NCBI GenBank assembly: GCA_024362935.1
Contig: JANCRA010000011.1
Coordinates: 9,541,501-9,605,500 of the forward strand
Source of the DNA: Setophaga petechia
Lineage: Eukaryota > Chordata > Aves > Passeriformes > Parulidae
Length of the DNA stretch: 64,000 bases
Direction of reading: 5' to 3'
Part shown: positions 36,436 to 48,863 of the stretch, piece after piece
Layout of the letters: each line of letters begins with the position of its first letter
Position numbering within the stretch: the stretch's first letter is position 1
The notes under the pieces: model-generated
The model's database searches: none
Seen by the model: the letters and a program-made list of their open reading frames with translations, nothing else
What the model was told of the DNA's origin: nothing
Made by a program: the position numbers and the translations under genes

Positions 36436-39400
36436 TCATTATACTTGTATTTTAATATGTATATGCACATATACTTATTTTCACAAAATGAATTTTACAA
36501 ACAATTTTCTTTCTATGTATTCCTTGCTGTCTTTTTCAGTTGTGACGTTTTTGTTTTTTTCTGCAATGCATCCTAATTATGACTTTCTTCAAGGTACAAC
36601 TAGCAAATGAAAATGCTGTATCCTCTTATCATAAGTTTGAGCTGGTGAAGAACATTAACTCAAGTCTCATGGTTTTTGGACCAGATGAGTATGAATAAAG
36701 CAGTTCATTGCTTTTTCTTCCTTTTTTCTCCTCCTTTTTTTTTTTTTTTTTTTGTCTGCATTTTTAAATTCTGCAATGCTGTTTTCCAAAGCTGAAATGC
36801 AAGCCTGAGGCCAGTTCAGACACGGTGTGATGCAGGCCAGTTGAATTGAGTGCTGGTTCTACTGTGGATGAGTTAAAGAAGGAATCACCCGGAGCAATGG
36901 TAGCTCTCAGAAGGGGGCCTGCCCTTCAACAGTTTAAAGCCTTTGAAGAGAGATTTCCTTTGAGCAATGTGAAGTCTTTGTGGTGATGGGAAACATACAT
37001 TTGTAATTACAGAAGAACACAGTGTACAGTAGGAATGGTATAAAAGCATGCGATTTACAGTGTCTAAGGAGAAGCTTTGATGTAGAGGGCCCCACTGACC
37101 TAGTTTGCTGCTGAAAGCCCCAGAAACATAAGTCTCACTGACTGCAGTTACAGGGGTGCAGGCTGTGAGCAGCATCCTTCTGCCTCTGCACTGCCACTCC
37201 ACACTGAATGAATAATCTTTTGCAATACTGACTGTATGGAAATACGACATGAATACAAAATAACTGTGTTTAAAACATTAATAAAGTTTTCTGTGCTCCT
37301 CTGGGGAAAGTGTGCTAAGGAAGAACCATTGGGAATCAGCATGCAGGCTGGAGGAAAGATTTATCTGGGAAGATTTTTTATGGAAAAAAAAGTTGAAAAT
37401 TTCATGCCAGGGCAGCCACCCTTTGGGATGGTATGGGGGGAGAATAAAAAAGGATGCTTATCTCTGTTAAGAAGGGACAGAATATAAAGCTCAAGAAGTG
37501 GTACCGATTCTACTGATGGTTTTGGTATCAGAGTCTGTAAGAAAGGCTGTGTTTGACAACAGCCAACAAGCCATAAGAGGAATGTGCATTTACCTTTGGG
37601 GTATGCACTGCTGTGAACAAATCTGACATGAGATCCAAGGCAAGATATCCCCCTCCACGGGAAGAATGAGAGTGGTGAAAGAGAATTGAAAGAAACAGGC
37701 TGCCATGATCTCAAACATCCTTAAAAGCAGCTGTGTTGTGGACAGTACCAGTGCTCCAGCAGCATCCTCCAACTGTCCACCAAGAGAAAAGTTGCATCTC
37801 ATGGGTCACCTGACCTAGATGGCAAAAATCCTGTGAACCACAGAGCTGAGAGAGTCAGAAGTGTTTCATAATATCTCTGTACTACTTTAAAAATGAGGAA
37901 AAAAAGTATTTTATATTCCATGGATTTGGGCTAAGATTTTTAGTAAATCCATCTCAGATTTGTGTACTAATAGGTTTGGATGGCTACATTCAGACCATTT
38001 CATGATTGCTCTGGGTTTGGATGCTGAGTTCAGCTGAGGTGGGTATCTAAAGGTTTGGTTAGTGACCACATATAAATAATATTGTGCTGAGGTAACACTG
38101 TCTGCCTTATAACCACTTTGCCTGTGGGAGACAGCCAATCTGAGGAAGGTCACTGAAATTAAAATGGAAAACTTAATTACATAAAAATAATATGGGTGTG
38201 TTGGGTCCTTTGATGGACAAGGATGATGTAGGAAAAGAAGAATATAAAGCAGGACCTATTTATAAACCTTACCTAATGGGAGTAATAGACAACAAAGGAT
38301 AAATCAGTGACTATTAAGCAGTGTTTGTGCCAGCACAAATACAAACTTTTAAAAGTTCAGCCTTAGACTTAGTAAATATAAGGTACTCTTTGAGGTATGG
38401 GGGAAACCCTAGAGATCTTGCTGCCTGTAATTCAGCTGTTGGCTAAGACTCCTGTGGTCAACTCTGACTCACCAGTCACTGACCTGATCCTGGAGCAGAA
38501 CAAGCCTAAGGCTTTTCCAGGTTTGCAGACAGCAGTGCCCCAACCACCCTTTGATGCCTGTGTGTGATGCCTTCCCTGCCACTGTAAGTATGTCATCAGC
38601 AATAAAATAAAATAAATCGTGAAATCAGCTTTTCAGGGTCAGGTAATTTTTATTTCAAATGTGGCAGGCCCTTATCATTTGGCTTAACATGCTTCAAATT
38701 TGGATCTCTTTCAGGGAAAGGAGTTACTCCTCAGATATCATTTCCAACCCACAACCATTATCCAGATGTCTTACCCATGCCCTTTCCAACTCTCCTTCAC
38801 AGATAGGTCCCTGCCTCAGTTTACTTTCAATTAAGTCTGAAGGAACCTTTCTCTTCTCAACATCACCACTGTCACCATTCCCACCAAACAATTGCCTTTC
38901 ATTCCTAGCTAACATTGGAGTCTTAGTGGTTGCTATCCTGCCATCCTAGGTGAGATGACATCTTAACCCTTTCATTTTTAGGAAGCAATATAATCTAAAT
39001 GTGCAGAGACTAAATTACTTTTGGGAAACATAAACTGCATTTTTCCACTTGACTTATTTTCCTCCTTTAGAAGACTGAGTTGTGCAAGATCTGTCTAACA
39101 TGGAAGGCTGGGCCAGTATATGAGCAAAGAGTGGTATTGGAAGTCACCCACATTAAGTGAAAGTTCATGTTGTGGTTCTTATTTTTAACCACATGAGACT
39201 TTTCCTTTCACAAGCAATTAAAAGAGCTTAAGGTTGCAGTCTTTGTGAATTTCTGACAGAACTGCCCATGGATCCTTTAAATTTCTTCCTCCCCTTTACA
39301 AAGTCCCATCCCAGCTAGCATGCTGCTAAGTACATGTGTACTTCTGGGAATAGCCACTGCACCTGTCAGTGGTACTGGATAGAACAATACAGTCATAATT

Positions 39401-40469
39401 GCAGCTGGGGACAAGAGATCCCTAACCTGATCCCACAAACAGGTCTCTCTGCCTTTGTTGCACTTGTGGGCCTTAATCAAGACCAAACTCTCCTCCACTC
39501 AGATACAAGTTTGAGACAAGCTTTGCTCATGCCCATACACCATTACAGCCTGTCTGCCCTGGTGGAAATATCCCATGATTGATGCTGAGAGCGAGGTCAG
39601 CCAGAGATTCTACAGACAGCCCCATGTGCACAACATTGGCTGCAGGTAGTTGTGCTGCACATGCAGCATGGAACTGCACATCCCTAGAGGCATGTGCTGG
39701 CTTGGAGGGCCATGGGTCCTGAAATTCTGTACCTCTGTCAGAAGTTGTGCTTGAGTTTATCTTATCTCATGGCCTCAGCAGTATGGGGTTGTGTTCTCAG
39801 CAGAATTCAAAGGAGAATCCAGAGTACAGACTCACCAGCTGTCTTTACACTTCCCCTGCCTAAATACCTCATCTTGTCGTACTGACACCTGCCTTTGGCC
39901 ACTCACTCAAGATCTAACACATCAGGCTTCAGAAACAAGAATAAAATATAAGGATCCACATGTCTTTGAGGGTTCTGACTTCAAGCACGTGTAGTTACTT
40001 AATCAGCCTTTTTCTCCACAAACACAAAAGTGCATGTTTCAGGAAACCCTCAAACCAATTATGAAGACACAACATGGCTTTCATGTTAACTCAGCACCGG
40101 GGAGAATTGAAGGTTTGTGACTCACTCAGAAATAGGTGTGAAGAGCATTATAAGAGTAAAGAAGAATCTAACCTGTACAGTAAAAGCTGACCACTGCATG
40201 ACCCAAAGACAATTTCAAGGAAACACCCTTTTAATAGTCAGTGATTCTGTTGAGAAACAGCATATCTGCCCATCTGCCTATTCACATTTTGAACTGAATG
40301 TTATGAAAGAGAAACTGCTCCAAGGCCCACAGTGCTATTTTGTACTATGTGTTTTATCTTTATCATTTTATGTAATATTTTTAGCCACATGAACTATCTT
40401 TATCACTAGATGCCAGTCTGGCCGTGTACAGAGGTAGAAGATTATGGCACACATTATGAGGTGAGATTA
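36434..40469. other. non-coding stretch, nothing recognised
   Basis: T19 at 36735-36753 is preceded by CTTCC repeats. The minus strand of 36885-37802 carries four overlapping short frames, but they share no domain and no retroelement signature. The region 39300-39900 is moderately GC-rich without a recognised element. Confidence 0.45.
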
Positions 40470-40582
40470 CCTACTCTGTTTTATGTCTGAGAAAGCTGAG
40501 GGACAAAAAGGTAAGTGACCTCAAAGATCTTGAAATACTTTTTCTTCAATGCAGGGTTTGTTGGTTGTAAACTCAAGTCATT
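40470..40582 (-). mobile_element. MIR / CORE-SINE-like fragment
   Basis: The plus strand reads CTGTTTTATGTCTGAGAAAG, CTGAGGGACAAAAAGGTAAG, TGACCTCAAAGATC, then GCAGGGTTTG and TAAACTCAAGTC. These correspond in order to the reverse-complement MIR landmarks CCATTTTACAGATGAGGAAA, CTGAGGCACAGAGAGGTTAAG, TGACTTGCCCAAGGTC, GCAGAGCTGGG and GAACCCAGGTC. The first 60 bases are the best match. Confidence 0.65.
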
Positions 40583-43500
40583 GAAAGGATGCTTGAGGAA
40601 TGCTTTATTTTAGATACATGAATTATTATTCACAGCTTTAAAAAAATCCCAAACCAACTCTGTAAAAGCTCAGCTGGACCAAGACTTCCAAGTTGATCAG
40701 AAGTTTCAAGTGTCTCAACTGAATATGCCCAGTTTGAATTTTCAAACTTGTTGCTCTTCAGGAAAAAGATCTAAAGAAGACTCAAGTTGTATAACCAAAA
40801 TGCTGATGCAGCCAAAGCTTCAGAAAATCTGGGCCTAAAAATAGCCCTGATAAGAATCAACCTAACCTTGCCCTGCCTCATTAGTATAGAATACATGTTA
40901 ACTTCTTTTGTCTTTACATCCCCTCTCAATATTTTCCTAGGCACCACCAGGAAGAGCACCACAATCATAACTCCATGGGAGGTAGTTACTGAAACATCTT
41001 CAAGGCTAATGCAGTGCAAAACTCAGGTGTGCCCAGCTCTGAGCCCCACAGCCCAGTGCTGTAGTTGGTGACTGGAGTACACCGCTTTTGTGTACTGATG
41101 CACTGAGAATTAACTTGTGTGTCTGCTCAGCCTGGCGTGATACAAATGTAGTCTGAGTGCTGTGGCTCATATGGTGCTGTTTGAGGCTATTAATTGCTTT
41201 CCTTTGGAGCCTGTCCTGTGATCTAGGACTGCAACTCTCTGCAACCACTGCCGGAGCAGCAAGTCCAGGGGACTCTGCCATTCACAATAAAACATTTATT
41301 CTCAAGAATTTGCTTTTTATAAAGTGAGGAGACAAGAGACCCACTCCAATTTAGTTTTCTCTTTCTATATCTTTTCCCATGGGGCTTTACACAAGACTTT
41401 ATTGGAAGGGTTTTAATTTTATTGGGATATTTTTCTAAGCTACCCTTAAGTAATCCTTTTGAGCTCATTCATGTTCTCTGTGGTAGGGTGTTCTGTTGCA
41501 ATTACAGACATACAGCAAAACACAGAAGAGCTGAAAATAGAATGTACAAGTCGTTTTTCTCACTACAGTTCAGAAGGGAGGCAACAGTCTGTGCCACTTC
41601 TTCGTGGAGTCACAAGTACCACTGTGGTTCCCCCAGCAAGCCAGGACAAGTGCTCACAATGCTATTGTGATAATGTCTGGAGGCCCCAAGTAAAATCAAA
41701 GACTCATTTTGTTAGCTGCTGAGCAGCTTCTACTTTGAAGCATTTTTAATCCAAAACTTGAATCACACACTTACAGTAGTACTGCTTTTGTGCAGAAAGT
41801 TATCCTCCAAAGAGGGAAAAAGAAAAAAAATAAAAAAGAAGAAGAAAAATCCAACAAAATTTTCTTTTATTATATACTATTTGGTTAGTGACCAAATATT
41901 TCTACTATTTGGGGATAGAAAACTAAGGTACAAAAGAACTGAAAAATTTTTCCAATCAAATCTCTTATGTTCCACTCCAGTGCTGATCTACAAAACTATC
42001 CTTCTCAGCTGCAGATTTTGTGTTTTTCCTTGTGTAAGGATTTTGTGTAAGCAGCTTGCTTGCTAGGCAGATTAATCACTGTATTTTTCCTGGGATCTCA
42101 TTTTAAAGCTTTCTTGGGCACACAGTGGCCTGTAGCACATTTTTACAATCTGGACATGTCCATTCAGCCACCAAGCATTCTTCCATTCTTGCTAGCATCT
42201 TTCTCTAGTCTTTAAGTAGGGCTGCAAATTTCAAACATATGAATAACACTTTTCAGACCACACCCTCATACACACCATATTTCCTTACTTTCCCTTTTTC
42301 TGCTCATATTTTACTTCATTACTCCATTACTCCATTACTTTCCTCATTTGTTTCCAAATCAGCCTTCCAAACCATACTCTTGACATTATCCTTCCAACTA
42401 TTTGTTCCTGTTCCTCCAACTACGTGCCTTGCCCCCAAATTATGCACCTTATCCCAGCAGCTTTCCATACCGTGTCTCTCAGGCCTCCTGCCTGACTGAA
42501 GAGGATGCCAAGTCACCAAGGAATCCCAAGGAATGTCAAATCCTCTGTGCACAGTAGCTCTGTGTTTCTGGAGATGGTTACTGGTGCAGCCCCCAAGAGA
42601 TAAGAACCTAGAAACATCTGCTTACTGAGATTACATTTTGTCCACGATAAAGCAGTGCTACCAACCTGCTGCTCCTGCAACATATAAGTACCAAAATCCA
42701 GTGCTATACCAGCAGTGCCTGCTGTTTAAAAACTGTTACCTCCATCAATAAAAGGTTGCAAGCATCTCTCCATACTTCAGCTGCAGGACTAAAGCTCTGC
42801 AAGCATGTACCTCTGTACATTAGCTAATAAAAAATGGTGGTGTGCACAGCACTTACTCTCTGGCTGGTTTTGCCTTGTTTTTTGGGGCAGTGGCTCAGTA
42901 TAAGCTTATGTTTTCTGAGCACAGTGAATTAATCCAGCTGCTTTCCTACGACAGGCCTTAGATTGTTTCTGATTCATGAGAATTGCATCTACCCAGTGCT
43001 TTGGCAAGACTGAACTCAAGCTGATCAGCTCTCCTACGTGACATCCCCACATCCAGTTTTGACATGTCTCTCTGGAGCACACACCTCAACCCACCCTTCT
43101 GTGTTGTAAGATGTCCCAAAGCTCTCTAGCAGTGTAATGGCACTGACTCCCTTACTTGCCACAACTCTATTACATTTTGAGCAAGGTCACTATGTAGATG
43201 TAATGTAAGGACAGAATGAGCTGAGGAATGGTTTCACTCTTTCTTTCCTTGTTTAGCTCTTCCTATACAGGTCCACAACCAAAAGCAGGAAGGCTATTCC
43301 AGGTTTCTCATGGGCATTATCTTCAGAAACTTGTTTCACATATACTCCCAATGCAGAGGACAAATATCAGATGCAAATGGACTGCCTGGTGGCCTGAGGA
43401 TTCCTGGAGGAAGCCCTGGATCCTGAAGAGCCTTTCTTTGACTGTGGGGCAGAAGAAGTTCAACACATAATGGAGATCTCTGGAGAGTCACTGTTGCCAC

Positions 43501-43724
43501 ACTTTTCAAAAGCAGATAAAACATCAAACTTACTGAAGCTTGTTCTTTTTTGCTTCCAGATGATTTAGTAGTACCTCCAAAAACTGAGATTTTCCCACCT
43601 TTCTGGGCCTCTGTTTCAGGGTTTCACTGCTGTCAGTGAGAAGTATTTTTAATTTCTTTGCTGCAACTTGTGCTCTTCAGCCTTAGCTGTGCACTGTCAA
43701 AGGATTCTCAATCTGCAGCTATTC
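40583..43724. other. non-coding stretch with short tandem repeats
   Basis: A purine-rich, A-dominated run (about 41811-41850) and a fourfold tandem octamer ATTACTCC (42310-42341, with end variants) are visible. Frames are under 105 codons with no domain. Confidence 0.5.
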
Positions 43725-44350
43725 ATTAGGAAGTTGAAAAACAACAGTTAGATGCCCCCTGAATGTTCTAATTTCCAGGCTAAGCCCACACAGCTTTTCA
43801 TATACCATGTCCTTGAATGTCTCTGGCTCCTTATATACCATATTCTCAGTCTCCTTAAATATCTTTCTCACCCTCCACCAGATTTCATTCAATTTGTCTG
43901 TCAGTCTTGTACTGGGAGGCCAGAAGTGCAAGTAATATTTGAAGTGTGGTCGCAAAAGTGCATAAAAGAAAGGAATAATCTCTTACTCCAACCTGTTTGC
44001 TACAGTGCTGTGATACAGCCCAGTGAACACTTGGATTTGATCCGTAGATGAAGGCCACAATTTTGGGCTCACACTCAACTCCTTGCTTTTCAGGCCCTTT
44101 CCTGTCTGGGTGCTCTGCAGGTGGACAGCCCTCCACAGCCTGAAATGTTGTGTGTCTGTGCACAGGACTTTACCATTGCACATCATGGACAGCTGCCTCA
44201 AGACACGAGAGCTGCTTTCCAGCAGCCACATCTTGTGCTGGACACTGAGGGTAATCTGCAGTGGATAAGGTGTGAGGACAGATCCCTACCCTTTAGAATA
44301 GGAACAGGAGACATCTGGTTCAAGACATGTGCTGAAGAGTTCATTCTAGG
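43725..44350 (-). mobile_element. CR1 LINE fragment carrying the C-terminal end of ORF2 (decayed)
   Basis: Read on the minus strand, 43955 down to 43719 encodes a decayed version of the last part of the CR1 reverse-transcriptase protein. An R-P-H-F-x-Y-Y block followed by F-W-x-P, then E-x(3)-R-V-x-K, then G-L-S-L-E-x-R-x-F-R-G-H-L matches the known R-P-H-x-E-Y-C, F-W-A-P, L-E-R-V-Q-R and G-L-F-S-L-E-K-R-R-L-R-G-D-L pattern. On the plus strand, TTCCAGGCTAAGCCCACACA, CTTGTACTGGGAGGCCAGAA, GAAGTGTGGTCGCAAAAGTG, AGGAATAATCTCTTACTCC and TGATACAGCCCAGTG are the matching nucleotide landmarks. Frames are interrupted upstream, so it is non-functional. The limit near 44350 is approximate. Three small ORFs within it are repeat-derived. 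Confidence 0.8.
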
Positions 44351-45589
44351 GAATGTATGGGACACATACTTGAGCTAATCCCATATCCTTACATGAAGCC
44401 ATTTGGATTCAGTCAGGTTTGACCAAGTTGCAAAACAACATAAGGGAGAGCTGAGACTCAACAGAAGCCTGAACTGATGTGACAACAAAATAAGTAGGCT
44501 TAAAACCCCCAAAGTGCTACTGCTGCCTCTCAGTCACTGAGGCAATCAGCAGTAACTTCCCAACAGCCTCTTTGCTTCTCCTGGATTCTCTGCAGTATTT
44601 CAGACACACATCCCAACAGCACAAACCAGATGTGTCCTTTTATTTGAGCAGTAAAAAAATAGTATTGCAGGCCTATTGTTGAAGCCCAGTGAGGATGCAT
44701 CCTACTTTTTATGAGCTTTGATGCTTCTATTCCCAGTAAGTCTCATATTTACGGAAAAATCACTTAGTGTTATGACTGGACAAAATTAAATGCGATTTAC
44801 TTGATATAGGTTTGGGTATTCTGGTTCTTGAACAGTAATGAGTAACTTATGCAGTTACTATATATTGTGATTGAGAAAAAGCATTCTTAAAAGTGTAAGA
44901 TGAATTAAAACACCTTTGAGACACTTCCTTCCAAAATTCAAAGAATTCACAGAAATGAGAAATAATTACCTACACTGATCAGCTCTCAAAATTTTGATGA
45001 ACCCAATCTCTAATTATTATTACAGCTAATGGGTTTCTATAGAGTCTGACACTGCAGGTCTCTGTTGACTAAAATAAGAACTGAAGGTCTCATTTGTTTT
45101 CTCCTTTCTTGAACATCTGCATGCTCCCTGTCTAAGGGCTTGTTTTCACTACTGAGGAAAATTCTATTTTCTCCCTCTAGAAAAAAAATCAAGCCTTCCC
45201 AGGTCAGCTGTGATTTTTGTGAATTTGGCTTATGATAAATCCTGAATACTGTCTTCCTGCAATTAAAAAATGTAAGAACAAGGGGGGAAAAAAGGTAGAA
45301 AAAGAAAGATGTAATTCTGGCTCCCAGCAAACCTTAGAATATGCTGTTAAGAATTGCTCAGCTTATCAGAATCAATGATAACTTACTTTCATTGATGTAT
45401 ACTCTTAAAGTTTCTTCAATTACCAATGCTCTGTTCAAATGTTAGAAAACTCATATTTCTTGTATTGTTCAAAATTAGGACTTGAACCAATTTCCATATT
45501 CAGTATCCAACAAGCTATGAATGTGTCACAGAATTTTCATCTAAAATCTCTCTTTTTCCATAACTAAATTTTAGCCCTACCACTGCTCC
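44351..45589. other. non-coding stretch, nothing recognised
   Basis: AT-rich. The 97-codon minus frame 45037-45330 has no domain. Confidence 0.5.
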
Positions 45590-45790
45590 ATTGCACAATA
45601 TTTGTCCTTTTGTAGCTTAGAGCATGCAAATTTTCTGTGATCTGAAAAGATCATAGAAACATCATTGATGTGATTCTTATAGCTGCATAATTAAGGAATA
45701 ATTGAACTCCTTGAATATATATTGCATATCTAGATCAGCAGACAGGCGTTAACTTTTTCTCATTGCTAGACTTACCTGGAGAGGCATCAC
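45590..45790. promoter_or_regulatory. weak candidate for a conserved non-coding element
   Basis: Contains GAGCATGCAAATTTTC (octamer-type ATGCAAAT), CATTGATGTGATTC, GCATAATTAAGG (TAATTA) and CAGACAGG. No simple repeats. Motif impression only. Confidence 0.2.
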
Positions 45791-46472
45791 AGTATTCAAC
45801 TGTGTTTATTAATGAATAAACTGAATCTCAATATTGTTCCTAGCCCCTGTGATTGCCCCCTCATTGCAGTGTTGGATTCTCTGCTGGCAAATCCTGTAAG
45901 AAAAGAAAAGAAATTACTGCTTTAATATGTGTTCTCAGAATTGTACAAGAGTGGTGAAAAAAAGTCATCATTTGTATTTAAAGACAGGTGATCAAGGCTT
46001 TGGTTATCATGCAAAGTTTATTAAGCCAATATGTGAATTTTCTCCAGGTTGATCTCAACTAATTTATGTACATGTGTGTGATTTCAGTAGTTGTTTAAGA
46101 CAAGTTGAAATGTTCCTGGAAAGCTGCTGTACAAAGAGTTTATTTCCTCCTGATAAAGAATTTTTTACCAATCTATCTCATTTTAGAAAAGGATCCAAAT
46201 GAAGTAATTGGATTTGACACAATGAAAGGATTTCTAAGTAGAACAGGTGAAACATAACTGGAAACAATTAAACGCTAATTATCTGCAGTCATCAACTGGT
46301 CACCAGCTGTTTTGAACCACAGAAGGAAGTACAAGGGAGCAGCATATGCTGTGGAGAGAAGTATTAGTAAAGACTACAGCACTGTGAGGAGCTATGCAGA
46401 AGGTTCAATTCTAGTCCAAGCCTGAGCCTGTAAGTCCTCCTATGGGTAGCTGTACTCTTCAGATTCTCACAA
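45791..46472. other. non-coding stretch, nothing recognised
   Basis: No repeat, ORF or splice pattern worth a call. Confidence 0.5.
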
Positions 46473-46540
46473 AGTACAATAGAATGTCTCAAGTGGGAAA
46501 GGACCCCGCAAGGATCACTGGGACATAGTGCTGAATCTTC
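46473..46540 (-). mobile_element. CR1 LINE 3' tail fragment
   Basis: The plus strand gives AATAGAATGTCTCAAGTGGG, AAAGGACCCCGCAAGGATCA and GCTGAATC. This is the reverse complement of the CR1 tail (pattern ATAGAATG..CC..AGTTGG, AAGGGACCCACAAGGATCATC). Only the terminal part is recognisable. Confidence 0.75.
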
Positions 46541-47879
46541 TCTTTGTTTCACCAGGGCATAATCACTGTGAGCTGCTAAGTTTAGAAACACCTATTCCTG
46601 TTTTACTGCAGTCATGGCTTCAGTGGAATTGTTTGCAGTAACAAGCTGCTAAACTTACTCTTGCTTGTTGGGCCTGTGTGCTCGGCTGAGGATCAGAACC
46701 AGCAAATTGGTGAGGCTATGAGTGGGGACTGTTTATATTTGTTTGTTTTTTTCACACTGGCAGTAGAATGAAACCATTTCCAAGTGCCTTCTCAGTTCTT
46801 TTGTCTGGTTGCCTTTTATCCCACATTAATTAATGTAATTGCTACAATTTCATAGTCCAGTGGAAACTAACTAATGATACTGGAGCTGAGTGTTCTGTTT
46901 CTGCAATAAATCAAGAAAACAGTTCATAGAATACAGCCTTCCACTTCTTCCCACCACATCAAATTAAAGAAGATAAATATTTCTTTTTCATGGCTTAGGG
47001 TCTGGTGGTTAGATCAGTCCCCCATGACTTCAAGGAGAGGGTCAATACAGTGCTTACTTCTGCTTGGGGGAATTTCAGATCAAAAACTTCAGCTCTTTGA
47101 GAGAATATTCAGCGCTCTGGTCTTGGGACAAACAATCTCTTCAGCTTCCATTGAATCTGTTCCTCAGTGTAAAAAATTGCATTTTAGAGATTTATGTTGC
47201 CAAAAAAACAGATTAGAAGCAGGGATTTAAATAACTAGCTAGGAAAACTTCCTAGAGTACAGTTGACCTCCTGCAGGAGTAGGTCTAGTTTTTGTTTAAA
47301 AGGAAACAAACCAAGATAATACCCCTGCAACAAAGACTGGCTAGGCTGCACATGATTAGAGGAAACCTCAACGTTCCATGTTCCCAGGGTGGCCTACAAG
47401 ATAAACCCCTGAAGGAGGTGGGGACCTGATCTTTGAAAATCAACTCTTCCCACCAGAAGATCATCATTGTCTTTTGAAATGACAACGAGTTTGTCCCAGG
47501 AACACCTGGGAAGAGGATCTGCTGGTGTTGCTGCTCTCCTGAGAGAGGCTCGGAGCTGACCAGCCCATCACTAATGTTACTTTCCCAAAGTGAAGAAAAC
47601 AAGGAAAAGGTTAAATATGAAAAGTGGTTTTTTGTAAAGGGCTTTTGGCACAGCAGCCCTGCCTGGTCACTGCTAGTTAAAATGATAATTTGAGGTGAAA
47701 TAAAGTTAAAAGATCTGTAAACTTCAGTAGGTATCAGGGAAAAAGAAAGGGGGGGGAGGATCTGATTAATTATCATACTTTCTTAAATCTATAGATGTGT
47801 AATGACATGTCCATTGTCTACAGCTGATCTTATTAACAAAATTCTGAATATTCTCCTTTTTTTTCCTGTTTTTTTACAG
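46541..47879. other. non-coding stretch; possible old palindromic repeat at 46570-46657
   Basis: TTACTGCA and TGCAGTAA flank a CTTCAGTGGAATT core near 46600-46642, with AGCTGCTAA direct repeats at both sides. This may be another copy of a sauropsid palindromic repeat. The 163-codon minus frame 47285-47776 has no domain. A G9-containing purine run ends near 47760. Confidence 0.35.
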
Positions 47880-48213
47880 AATAAAGAAAATGGAGGGAGG
47901 GACAGATGAGGGTAGGGAGTTGCTTCTTCTTCAAAAAAAAAGTCAATACATTTTCAAAAAAAATCAACCTGACTCTTCTTTAAACATAAAGATTATAGAG
48001 GAAAAACAGCCTTTATACCCTAAGGCCCACTGCTATAAGCAGTCATGGCTTCTATGCAACATTTTCAGTCAAGATGATGTCATGCAAACTTTTATATTTA
48101 AGTTCTTGTGCTGTACAATGGACTACTTTTTCAAGGCACAAAAGGTTAAATTGACTCGAATATTATTGGATAGGGTTGAGAACATGTATATTCCACTCAA
48201 AGGTATACTCTGA
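47880..48213 (+). other. ORF of 107 codons directly after a very strong splice acceptor
   Basis: A pyrimidine tract of about 25 bases (47851-47875) runs into ACAG at 47876-47879. Ten bases later an ATG (47890) opens 107 codons. The protein is Lys-rich, with no recognisable domain, signal or family, and no AATAAA follows closely. It is compatible with a terminal exon of a non-coding or lineage-specific transcript, but equally with a decoy acceptor beside a chance ORF. Confidence 0.12.
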
Positions 48214-48374
48214 ACCTGACTTTCAGCCAAGAGCATCTCTGAAGTGAGTCTTGTCTAGAGAGGTAATGTTTACCATTCTTTTTCAAACCAAAAGGTTGTG
48301 ATTTTGTAGAGGGAAAAACAAGACTTGCAATATATTTGATTTTGTATTTTTATAAGCTGGCACCTACCTTAGGT

Positions 48375-48863
48375 AACAAGGATTGTCGTCCTTGTTCTGA
48401 ATACTGATGTTTGAGTTAGAGTTAAGCCCTCCAGAGTGGCAGATTTCCCTACAGCAATCAGTAGGGAAACACCTGAAGTCAGCAGGCTGAGGTGTTTGGT
48501 GACAGCCACTTATGGAACAGTAAAGATGCTGTTCACCAGGAGTCCATAAGCTGTGGTCATTTGCTTTCCCTGTGAAATGCTGCTGGTTCCATTCTCATTG
48601 ATGCCATGGGTTGTAAAAGTCCCCAGATACTGGCAGACACTTTTCCTCAATGTTCATTTTTCCTCAGCCTAAAGTCAAGAAAACTCAAATCACCCACCTC
48701 CACAGAAAGTACTTATATGTCCAGCCTATGAAGTGTTTGGGAGAAGAAAAGAAGGATGGATGAGGAATTTAGAAAATATTGCATGCCCTGAATAATCCAA
48801 CAGATGATCCACACTTTGTTCAGTGTGGATCTATAAGGCAGAATGGGATTTTTATCCCATTCT
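48375..48863. repeat. cluster of short perfect hairpins
   Basis: Four perfect inverted repeats lie in under 500 bases: AACAAGGA/TCCTTGTT (48375-48396), TTTCCCTAC/GTAGGGAAA (48444-48469), GATCCACACT/AGTGTGGATC (48806-48831) and AGAATGGGAT/ATCCCATTCT (48840-48863). Loops are 4 to 8 bases. A 6-bp pair GAACAG/CTGTTC lies between them. Each pair is read directly from the sequence. Confidence 0.75.

Noticed and set aside
36325..36576. Plus-strand ORF of 83 codons
   Set aside because: It runs through the (AT)n microsatellite and has no domain.
36885..37802. Series of overlapping minus ORFs suggesting a decayed coding element
   Set aside because: No shared domain, no reverse-transcriptase or capsid motifs.
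47285..47776. 163-codon minus ORF
   Set aside because: No recognised domain, and the length is within what AT-rich non-coding DNA of this size can yield by chance.
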